Shown here one piece after another: positions 25,630 to 31,897 of a stretch of 32,441 nucleotides of DNA. The translations under genes and the position numbers were made by a program. The DNA comes from CANKHA01 sp035652315 (GTDB lineage Bacteria > Pseudomonadota > Alphaproteobacteria > Rhizobiales > Xanthobacteraceae), in NCBI GenBank assembly GCA_035652315.1, contig DASREA010000009.1:1-32441 (forward strand). The letters are read 5' to 3'. The notes below the pieces were generated by a model. The model ran no database searches. It saw only the letters and a list, made by a program, of their open reading frames with translations, and was not told where the DNA came from. How positions within the stretch are numbered: position 1 is the first letter of the stretch; each line of letters opens with the position of its first letter.

Positions 25630-26730
25630 ATGAGATGGCTGCTGCCGCTGCTAGCTGCGTTCTTGCTTTCCTCGCCGGGCGCCGCGCAGAACGCCAATCC
25701 GAAGCCATGGGACGACGTCGTCGCCGCGGCAAAGCAGGAAGGTAACGTCGTGGTGATCGGCTCGCCCGATCCTGTGATGCGCAACAATATCATCCCGGCT
25801 TTCACGGCGCGCTACGGAATCAAGGTCACTTACATTGCCGGGGGCTCGGGCGAGCTGGTCGGAAAAATCCGCGTCGAGCGCTCCAGCGGGCTTTATTCCG
25901 TCGATGTCTTCATGGCCGGCAACAACACCACCGTGAATGTCCTCCTGCCGCAAAAAATGCTGCAGCCGCTGCGTCCACTCATGGTCGCGCCGGACGTGAT
26001 CGATCCCGCGAAATGGAAATCGGGCAAGCTGCGCTTCATCGATCCCGAGCAAAGGTACATCCTGCAACTCTTCAGTACCGTCTCCGACGAGCTTTTTCTC
26101 AACACCGATTACGTGAAAGCGGATGAGTTGCGCTCGATCCGCGACTTGCTGAACCCGCGCTGGCGCGGAAAGATATCGGCCGAAGACCCCACGATCAGCG
26201 GTAGCGGCGGAAATCTCGCCGGCCGACTCTACGCCGACCTCGGTCCTGATTTCGTCAAGGCTTTCTATGTCGACCAGGCGCCGCTGATAAGCCGTGATCG
26301 CCGCCTGATCAGCGACTCGCTGGCGCGCGGCACGCAACCCATTTGCCTGACGTGCCGCAATGATGACGTGCGCGAGCTGATCAAATCAGGCTTCAAGATC
26401 ATCGATGTATTTGAGCTCGAGGGAATATCTCCGCGGCTGCGGCCGGGACAATTCCTGCTTAGTGTCGCCGACCGGCCGCCGCATCCCGACGCCGCCCAGG
26501 TCTTCGTCAACTGGATCGCCAGCAAGGAGGCCCTCGAAATCTATTCGCACGTCTATGGCGAGGTGAGCTTGCGCACAGATGTCGATGAATCCTTCCTCGA
26601 TCCGCGCATGATCCCGAAGCCGGGCGTGCACTACAAGGACGATGGCGACTTCGCCTGGATCGCCTCGGGCCGGCAGGAGAATTCCAGGAAGGCGCGCGAT
26701 CTGCTGCTGCCGCTCCTGAAGGCGCAATGA
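25630..26730 (+). CDS. Periplasmic solute-binding protein 6 (CLTC subgroup)
   Basis: A 366-residue secreted SBP, nearest to SBP 5 (GSPDPVMRNNIIPAFTARYG; QPICLTCRNDDVRELI with C239 and C242). The start is uncertain. The ATG at 25630 gives a clean signal peptide (MRWLLPLLAAFLLSSPGAA) but has no ribosome binding site and sits behind a strong hairpin. An ATG at 25552 has AGCGAAGG close by and would add 26 residues, giving a long n-region; a GTG at 25516 overlaps the SBP 5 stop. The 25630 start is chosen because it matches the mature N-terminus of the paralogues. Both ends of the second lobe follow the family (HPDAAQVFVNWIAS, DVDESFLDPRMIPKPG). Confidence 0.87.
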   Translation: MRWLLPLLAAFLLSSPGAAQNANPKPWDDVVAAAKQEGNVVVIGSPDPVMRNNIIPAFTARYGIKVTYIAGGSGELVGKIRVERSSGLYSVDVFMAGNNTTVNVLLPQKMLQPLRPLMVAPDVIDPAKWKSGKLRFIDPEQRYILQLFSTVSDELFLNTDYVKADELRSIRDLLNPRWRGKISAEDPTISGSGGNLAGRLYADLGPDFVKAFYVDQAPLISRDRRLISDSLARGTQPICLTCRNDDVRELIKSGFKIIDVFELEGISPRLRPGQFLLSVADRPPHPDAAQVFVNWIASKEALEIYSHVYGEVSLRTDVDESFLDPRMIPKPGVHYKDDGDFAWIASGRQENSRKARDLLLPLLKAQ

Positions 26731-26773
26731 GCGCGCCGGATGGACCATGTTTCACAAGGGGAGAGAAGAGAAA

Positions 26774-27706
26774 ATGGCCAAGAAAATTCGCATCTATTAT
26801 CGCGCGCCTTCGCACGTGCCTCTATGGAAAGTCATGGAGGAAGCTGGCTTCCTCGCCAAGCATGGCCTGGAGATGGAATTCGGCTCGATGGAAGACAAAC
26901 GCGCGCGCGCGACCGAGGGGCTGCTATCGGGCGATCTCGATATCGTGTCCGGCAATCACCATAGCCTTTATGCGCGCCGCGCGCTGTATGGCGAACCTTT
27001 CGTCCATATCGGCCAAGTCCAAAACGCCTGGAACCAGCATTGGATGGTGGCGGGAAAGAACGTCAATTCCGTCGCCGATCTCAAGGGCAAGCGCATCACT
27101 GTGGACAAGCTCGACCAACATCCCGGTCTCAATCTCTGGCTGTTCCTGCGCAAAAACGGGCTCGAGGACGGCAAGGACGTGCAGCTCATCGACGGCGACC
27201 GCCGCGCGGCGGAGCGAATCCGCCATGTCATGGCTGGCGCCTTCGATGCGACTTTCCTCGGCCCCGTCGATGAAAAGCGTGCCAGGGAAATGGGCGCCAA
27301 GGTCATCGACGTAGGGCAGATGCCGATGATTGAGGGTCCCACTGTCACGACCACGACCGGATATGTGAATAATCACCCCGAAGAGATCAACGGACTGTTG
27401 CTCGCACTGGTCGATGCCATCCATTTCTTCAAGACCAATCGCAAGGACACGATCGCCATCATCAACAAAACCTCGCGCGACCTGCTCAGGCTGAAGTCGG
27501 ATGAGGAGGTCGACATTTTCTACGATCACCATGCCGAGATTTTTCAGCCCAAGCCCTATCCGACGCCGGAAGCAATCCGCAACGTGTTTGCGCTGGGGGC
27601 CAAGGAAACGCCGGCGGCGGCGGATTTCAATCCCCTTATCATGTGGGACCTCCATCACCTGCGAGTGATCGACGACAGCGGCTATATCGACAAGCTCTAC
27701 CAATAG
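26774..27706 (+). CDS. NMT1/THI5-like protein 2, leaderless
   Basis: A 310-residue close paralogue of the gene at 23444, sharing YRAPSH, EDKRARATEGLLSGDLD, SGNHHSLYARRAL, QVQNAWNQHWMV, HPGLNLWLFLRKNGLEDGK and the C-terminal DDSGYIDKLYQ. As in the paralogue, there is no signal peptide; the ATG at 26774 follows a purine-rich GGGGAGAGAAGAG and gives MAKKIRIYYRAP. A longer start at 26747 would add MFHKGREEK, which is not a leader. It is the last gene of the + strand block and is followed by a strong inverted repeat. Candidate roles are cytoplasmic decarboxylase-like enzyme (compare Pht5/OphC) or a binding protein with an unusual export route. Confidence 0.83.
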   Translation: MAKKIRIYYRAPSHVPLWKVMEEAGFLAKHGLEMEFGSMEDKRARATEGLLSGDLDIVSGNHHSLYARRALYGEPFVHIGQVQNAWNQHWMVAGKNVNSVADLKGKRITVDKLDQHPGLNLWLFLRKNGLEDGKDVQLIDGDRRAAERIRHVMAGAFDATFLGPVDEKRAREMGAKVIDVGQMPMIEGPTVTTTTGYVNNHPEEINGLLLALVDAIHFFKTNRKDTIAIINKTSRDLLRLKSDEEVDIFYDHHAEIFQPKPYPTPEAIRNVFALGAKETPAAADFNPLIMWDLHHLRVIDDSGYIDKLYQ

Positions 27707-27720
27707 TCAGACGGCGGCCA

Positions 27721-27754
27721 GCCTTCCGCCGCGGAGTGCAATGCGGCGGAAGGC
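27721..27754 (+). terminator. 12-bp perfect inverted repeat, end of the catabolic block
   Basis: GCCTTCCGCCGC pairs perfectly with GCGGCGGAAGGC around a 10-nt loop, 14 bp after the NMT1-like 2 stop codon and between convergent genes. There is no long T-run on either strand, but the stem is strong and the position is that expected of a transcription end shared by both directions. Confidence 0.65.
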
Positions 27755-27864
27755 AATCATTGCCCGGGGAAGTTGGTCGAAAGGGCCGTCCGAGGCGGCG
27801 GAACTTCCTTTCGCGCGCGGCCCAGCCGTTTGTCTTCTTGTCGGCGCCGACAAGCGGACCCGTA

Positions 27865-29154
27865 TTAGGGCGCGTCGACAAGGATGGCTCGGAAGTCATT
27901 TACGTTCGTGAAAGTCGGGCCGGACGTCAAAAGGTCCCCGAGTGCCGCAAAATATTCGGTGGAATTGTTGTTGGTCAAAAACAATGCCGCATCCAGCCCG
28001 AGCGTCCGCCCGCGAAAAACCGTCGTCCCGTCCGCGAATGCACCGGCGGGATCGGCCGGCGAGCCGGAGCCGCCGTCGGTGCCGTCAGTATCGGCGGCGA
28101 GAGCGGTGATCCCCCGCGTGCCTTCAAGCGCCAGCGCAAGTGCCAAGGCATATTCTTGATTGGGCCCACCGCGGCCACCATTGCCGCGCATAGTCACCGT
28201 CAGTTCGCCACCTGAGAGGATCACAGCACGACGTCCCTGAGCCTGTACATTGCGGGCCATGCGTGCGTGCTCCAACGCCGCGGTCCGAGCCTCGCCCTCG
28301 ACCTGATCACCGAGAAATACGCAATCAAAACCGGCGCGGCCCACCGCCTCGCGAGCTGACTGGAAGGCATCTGCAGGACGAGCGACGATCGAGAAGGTCG
28401 ACTCGCGAAAACATGGATGGTCCGGCTTAGGGGTTTCGTTGGCTGGATCAGATAGGGCCCGCAGAATGCTCGGAGGCATATCAAGGTGAAACCGTCCAAC
28501 GATCGCACGCGCGTCTGACAGCGTGGACGGATCGCCTACCGTCGGCCCCGAACCGATCACGCTTGGATCGTCATGCGGGACGTCGGAGATCGCCAGGGTA
28601 ATGACGCGAGCCGGTTGCGCCTTTTCAGCCAGGCGCCCTCCCTTGATCCGAGAAAGATGTTTCCGCACGGTATTGATCTCGCCTATCGTCGCGCCGGAAC
28701 GGAGCAAGGCGCGGGTTGTCACCTGTTTGTCGCCCAACGAAACGCCCGATGCCGGCGCGATCCAGTTTGCCGAGGCGCCGCCCGAAAGCAGCACCAGAAC
28801 GAGATCGTCGGCGCGCGCTTCTTCGGCAAAGCGCAGCGTCAACTCGGAAGCCTCAAGGCCGGTTTGATCAGGTATGGGATGGCCGGCTTCTACCATCCGG
28901 ATGCGGCGGGTGGGTCTTCCATAGCCATGCCGGGCGACGGCGACACCCATTAGCCGTGCGGGCGGGAAGCCATTTTCGAGATAATGTTGCTCAGCCACTT
29001 CCGTCATTGACCCGGCGGCCTTGCCGGCAGCAAGAATGATCAGACGGCCAGATGGCGGCGGCGGCAGCCATGCGCTGAGGCGGGCTTGCGGATGCGCGGC
29101 GGCAACAGCCACGCGAAAGAGCGCTTCCAAAAAACTGCGCGATTGCACTTCCAC
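27865..29154 (-). CDS. ttuD: Glycerate 2-kinase / MOFRL family (TtuD-GckA type)
   Basis: A 429-residue cytoplasmic enzyme that phosphorylates D-glycerate at O-2 (older name: hydroxypyruvate reductase, from tartrate-degradation loci). The N-terminal DUF4147 domain contains IILAAGKAAGSM near residue 35, VEAGHPIPD, and VLLSGGASANW. The C-terminal MOFRL domain contains ILSGGELTVTM, GGRGGPNQEYALALAL and ALAADTDGTDG. The GTG start at 29154 is preferred because SFLEALFRVAVAAAHP then begins about eight residues in, as in the family, and AGG lies just ahead; a TTG at 29193 would add 13 residues. It converges on the catabolic block and looks unrelated to it, although glycerate/tartronate metabolism could in principle take up downstream carbon. 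Confidence 0.88.
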   Translation of the reverse strand: MEVQSRSFLEALFRVAVAAAHPQARLSAWLPPPPSGRLIILAAGKAAGSMTEVAEQHYLENGFPPARLMGVAVARHGYGRPTRRIRMVEAGHPIPDQTGLEASELTLRFAEEARADDLVLVLLSGGASANWIAPASGVSLGDKQVTTRALLRSGATIGEINTVRKHLSRIKGGRLAEKAQPARVITLAISDVPHDDPSVIGSGPTVGDPSTLSDARAIVGRFHLDMPPSILRALSDPANETPKPDHPCFRESTFSIVARPADAFQSAREAVGRAGFDCVFLGDQVEGEARTAALEHARMARNVQAQGRRAVILSGGELTVTMRGNGGRGGPNQEYALALALALEGTRGITALAADTDGTDGGSGSPADPAGAFADGTTVFRGRTLGLDAALFLTNNNSTEYFAALGDLLTSGPTFTNVNDFRAILVDAP

Positions 29155-29318
29155 CTGCCTACTCGGCCAATTCCACTTCGCGGAATGGCGCAACAGCTTG
29201 GCGCATCAAAACGCCATTCCAAACTGATTTGCAACCGAACTCGCTAATGACCGTCGACTCCCCAGAAATACTTTTCGAAGCCGACCGATACAGGAATCTT
29301 CGCCGATGCAAGACTGCG

Positions 29319-29394
29319 TGGTGGGCCCGGGAGGACTCGAACCTCCAACCAGACCGTTATGAGCGGTCGGCTCTAACCATTGAGCTACAGGCCC
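29319..29394 (-). tRNA. tRNA with CAU anticodon, probably tRNA-Ile2 (lysidine-modified)
   Basis: A 76-nt tRNA with encoded CCA. The acceptor stem is GGGCCTG / CGGGCCC, the D-arm begins AGCTCAATGGTTAGAGC, the anticodon arm is GACCG-CTCATAA-CGGTC with CAU, and the T-arm is GGAGG-TTCGAGT-CCTCC. The CAU anticodon alone could be Met or Ile2. C4-G69 and C5-G68 in the acceptor stem match the pairs used by TilS in E. coli tRNA-Ile2, which favours Ile2; an automatic caller may report tRNA-Met. Confidence 0.9.
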
Positions 29395-29547
29395 GGCGGC
29401 AGGGACGCCCTCGATGGCGCCGGCGCGGCGCAGGTTAGCAATGCCGGGCGGGCGGCGGCAATCTCAATCGCGCCCGCCGCACGGCCGTTGCAGAGCGAAC
29501 ACAGGCTGCTAGCATCGGCGCACGACAGACATATATGGGTTATCGCC

Positions 29548-30099
29548 ATGGTCGCGCAGCAGAGCAGCATTTGCAATTTCGGCTGGAAGGCGCGCGACTT
29601 CGCGCTCAAGGGCGTCGACGGCAGAATCTGGCGGCTCGCCGACGTGCGCGGCAAGAACGGCACTCTCATCATCTTCCTTTGCAATCACTGCCCCTATGTG
29701 AAGGCGGTGATCTCCCGCATCGTCGAGGAGGCGAAGGCGCTGCAGCAGATCGGCATCGGCGTCGCCGGCATCATGGCCAACGACACGGCGGAATTCCCCG
29801 AGGATTCCTTCGAGAACATGCAGGCCTTCGCCCGCCGCCACGGCTTCAGCTTTCCTTATCTCATCGACGAGACGCAGGCCGTCGCGCGCGCCTATGACGC
29901 GCAATGCACACCGGATTTCTTCGGCTTCAACGCCAAGGACGAGCTGCAATACCGCGGCCGGCTCGACGCCTCGCGGCGCGAGCTCGTGCCCAACGCGCGG
30001 CGCGATCTTTACGAGGCGATGAAGGAGATCGCGCAAACCGGGCTTGGCCCGCGCGAGCAGATCCCGAGCATGGGCTGCTCGATCAAATGGCGCGATTGA
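29548..30099 (+). CDS. Thioredoxin-fold protein (AhpC/TSA-like redoxin)
   Basis: A 183-residue cytoplasmic thioredoxin-fold protein. WKARDFALKGVDGRIWRLAD is the typical redoxin opening, and IIFLCNHCPYVKA carries C45-x-x-C48 with a cis-Pro type segment later (QCTPDFFGFN). This CNHCPYVK group is widespread in proteobacteria and often annotated as thioredoxin family or peroxiredoxin-like; its substrate is unknown. The start at 29548 is preferred to longer upstream starts, which would run back into the tRNA. The gene stands alone between the tRNA and a minus-strand small protein. Confidence 0.87.
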   Translation: MVAQQSSICNFGWKARDFALKGVDGRIWRLADVRGKNGTLIIFLCNHCPYVKAVISRIVEEAKALQQIGIGVAGIMANDTAEFPEDSFENMQAFARRHGFSFPYLIDETQAVARAYDAQCTPDFFGFNAKDELQYRGRLDASRRELVPNARRDLYEAMKEIAQTGLGPREQIPSMGCSIKWRD

Positions 30100-30181
30100 C
30101 GCAAAAGCAAATGGCGCGATGCGCGCGGGCGCGCAGAGGCCGCAGGCGTCACCGCCCGCGGCCCCCCGAATTCAGGCGCGA

Positions 30182-30463
30182 CTAAGCGCGGCGCGGAACG
30201 AACAGCGCCTCGACCCCGATCGGGATCGCCCAGACGACCGCGCAGCCGACCGAGGTGACGACGGTGAAGATGCCGACGCCGCTGGCGACGCAGGCATTGA
30301 AGTTGGCGACCATCGGCGGCGCCGCCGGGGCCCGCTTCGACACCGTTACCTTGGCCTTGGATGACTTCGAGGATTTCGAGCTCTTCGAGCCCTGCGCATC
30401 CGCTCCCGCGGCGACGAGGGAGAGAGCCGCACACAACGCGACACACAGACTGGCTTTTTTCAT
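30182..30463 (-). CDS. Small exported or membrane protein, unknown
   Basis: A 93-residue protein with a clear signal peptide (MKKASLCVALCAALSLVAAG, cleavage near ADA-Q). It continues with a Ser/Lys repeat (GSKSSKSSKSSKAK), a short Ala/Pro stretch, and a hydrophobic segment of about 25 residues (CVASGVGIFTVVTSVGCAVV) that probably sits in a membrane. AGGGGCGG precedes the ATG. No family is recognised. The basic low-complexity linker might bind nucleic acid or cell-envelope polymers, but that is speculation. Confidence 0.7.
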   Translation of the reverse strand: MKKASLCVALCAALSLVAAGADAQGSKSSKSSKSSKAKVTVSKRAPAAPPMVANFNACVASGVGIFTVVTSVGCAVVWAIPIGVEALFVPRRA

Positions 30464-30777
30464 GATCCGCCCCTGGTTGATCCCTCAGCTTGCAAGCTGA
30501 ATCTAAAAACAATCCATCCTAGCATTTTCCTTTGGAAGCCGGGCAAGGACTTATGCACACGAGAATCGGAGCCCGGCGACCGCCGCTGCGCGCGGGGCGG
30601 CGGGGGCTTGCGTTCCGCGAAGCATCGCCTGCCCGGCTGCCCCCGGCTGCCCCCGCTCCCGACAACGCGCGTAACGCCTTGGCGTTCCTTCGGATTGGCC
30701 GCAGGGCCGGCTTGCCCGCGCCTCTACCCCGAAAGTCGAATGCGCCTTCCCGGAGCCCGCCCGGGAGAGGCCAGGCC
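30464..30777. other. Intergenic region without a convincing gene
   Basis: This 314-bp gap lies between two minus-strand genes. It holds a tandem GGCTGCCCCC repeat (30635-30654) and a 6-7-bp hairpin (about 30748-30766, TCCCGG / CCGGGA) ten bases after the GYD gene stop, which may act as its terminator although no T-run follows. Open frames here are short, GC-driven, and lack ribosome binding sites. Confidence 0.5.
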
Positions 30778-31056
30778 TCAGCCCATCATCTTGTCGAATT
30801 CCTCGATGGAGAGCGCCGGCGCGGTGGTAAACGCGATGCCGGTGGCCTTGGCGAGGGCCGCCGAGACGGCCATGGCGCGCGCCGTGTCCGGCAGCTCGAC
30901 GACGAGCACGAGATCGACGCCGCCGAGCAGCGCATAGCCCGCCTTCAGCTCGCCGCCGTGCTTCTTGATCAGCGCCTTGGCCTCGTCCGAGCGCCGCGCG
31001 CTGATGCCCTTGATCGCTTCCGCCGAATATTTGCCCATCATCACATAAGTGGCCAT
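30778..31056 (-). CDS. GYD domain protein
   Basis: A 92-residue ferredoxin-like-fold protein of the GYD family: MATYVMMGKYSAEAIKGI opens the first strand, followed by the family-type KKHGGELKAGYALLGGVDLV and a C-terminal FTTAPALSIEEFDKMM. The Gly-Tyr-Asp of the family name is replaced by GVD. GYD proteins are small, soluble and of unknown function, probably oligomeric. CAGGAGG lies 8 bases before the ATG. It diverges from the 78-residue protein at 31212. Confidence 0.85.
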   Translation of the reverse strand: MATYVMMGKYSAEAIKGISARRSDEAKALIKKHGGELKAGYALLGGVDLVLVVELPDTARAMAVSAALAKATGIAFTTAPALSIEEFDKMMG

Positions 31057-31167
31057 GACGGCATCCTCCTGCTGCGGGTGAATTGGCGCGATTATAGGCC
31101 GGGATGGATGCTATCCGCCAACTGGCCAATGCCGCCGGCCGGCCCTAATATAAGCGGCAGCGACAGA

Positions 31168-31189
31168 CCCCGCGCCGGCGCGGGGTTTT
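31168..31189 (+). promoter_or_regulatory. Terminator-like palindrome in the leader of the 78-aa gene
   Basis: CCCCGCGCC GGCGCGGGG is an 18-bp perfect palindrome followed at once by TTTT, the shape of a rho-independent terminator. It lies in the gap between divergent genes and only 22 bases before the + strand start at 31212, so no upstream + strand gene needs it. It could be a leader attenuator or the end of a short untranslated RNA. Confidence 0.5.
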
Positions 31190-31211
31190 GCATTTCGACA
31201 GGACGACGCCC

Positions 31212-31448
31212 ATGGCCAAGAAACCGGGAACCAACCCCAAAGGCGAATTCGTGTTCTTCGACGTCGTCTACGAGGACGGCTCGCAGCGCTCCAACCGGCG
31301 CGTGCCGGCGGCGCTGCTCGGCGGGCTGGAGAAGGACGCGCCGGCGCGCGGCTTCATCATCGCGCAGGACCGCGAGATCGCCGAGAAATCCGGCCGCGCC
31401 CCGCTGGCGATCAAGAGCATCCACCGCACCGGCGCGAAGAAGAAATAG
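31212..31448 (+). CDS. Small basic protein, unknown
   Basis: A 78-residue protein (MAKKPGTNPKGEFVFFDVVY...) with many Lys/Arg and no membrane segment. The ATG at 31212 is preferred to a start at 31188 inside the T-tract of the palindrome. The pattern EFVFFDVVYEDGSQRSNRRV suggests a small beta sheet, followed by a helix (EIAEKSGR) and a basic tail (HRTGAKKK). No family is recognised. The absence of a good Shine-Dalgarno and the terminator-like leader suggest controlled or leader-dependent expression. Confidence 0.65.
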   Translation: MAKKPGTNPKGEFVFFDVVYEDGSQRSNRRVPAALLGGLEKDAPARGFIIAQDREIAEKSGRAPLAIKSIHRTGAKKK

Positions 31449-31499
31449 CGCGTCCACCCTTTCCTTCTTCCAAGCGGAAGAGTGAAAGCGACCGATATG

Positions 31500-31560
31500 C
31501 CGCTCATTCCCGCGCCAGCGGGAATCCGGCCTGGGTCCCCGGTTTCGCGGGGACGAGCGG
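31500..31560. repeat. Cruciform-type palindromic intergenic repeat
   Basis: Outer arms CCGCTC (31500-31505) and GAGCGG (31555-31560) close a junction holding two hairpins: ATTCCCGC-GCCA-GCGGGAAT (31506-31525) and GTCCCCG...CGGGGAC (31535-31554). Two hairpins on a common stem are typical of multi-copy palindromic repeats scattered between genes in alphaproteobacteria. Only one copy is seen in this window. It lies between convergent small genes. Confidence 0.7.
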
Positions 31561-31573
31561 AGAGATGCCCCCA

Positions 31574-31897
31574 TCACCCCGCCTCGCGCTCAACTTCCGC
31601 CAGCCGGCGGCGCAAATCGCGCAAGAGACGCGCGCGCATGGCCGCATCTTCCTCCGCCGTGAGCACGCGCGGCGCACGCGGATTGGCGCAGATCAGATCG
31701 GTGGCGGCGCATTGGCGAGAGCGGCGGCAGGCGCGGCGCGGACAAGCGGGCCATTGATTGCGATGAGCGAAGCGCACGAGCTTTTGCGTCACGTCGTAGC
31801 GGAGCTCCTCGAGAATGCGCGCATCGTATTCGTCTTCCGCTTCGGCGGCGCGCGGCGCACGCGCCTTGGCGGCCGGCTTGTCCTTCCTCTCGCTCAT
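31574..31897 (-). CDS. Small cysteine-motif protein, unknown
   Basis: A 107-residue protein starting at the ATG at 31897, preceded by GAGGAGG. The N-terminus is charged and low in complexity (MSERKDKPAAKARAPRAAEA), then a helix (RILEELRYDVTQKLVRFA) leads into WPACPRRACRRSRQC with C52, C57, C63 and a fourth Cys at C70, a possible metal site. The C-terminus is a charged helix (LRDLRRRLAEVE). Small alphaproteobacterial proteins with a W-x2-C-x4-CRR-x3-C pattern are common and uncharacterised. A longer open frame upstream is GC-driven and not supported. Confidence 0.68.
   Translation of the reverse strand: MSERKDKPAAKARAPRAAEAEDEYDARILEELRYDVTQKLVRFAHRNQWPACPRRACRRSRQCAATDLICANPRAPRVLTAEEDAAMRARLLRDLRRRLAEVEREAG

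Noticed and set aside
29322..29346. Possible att site from the tRNA 3' end
   Set aside because: No second copy of the tRNA 3' sequence was seen elsewhere in the window and there is no integrase.
30532..31485. 317-residue + strand open frame covering the GYD gene
   Set aside because: Antisense to the GYD gene, which has a good ribosome binding site and family pattern; the long frame is Arg/Pro/Ala-rich with no motif.
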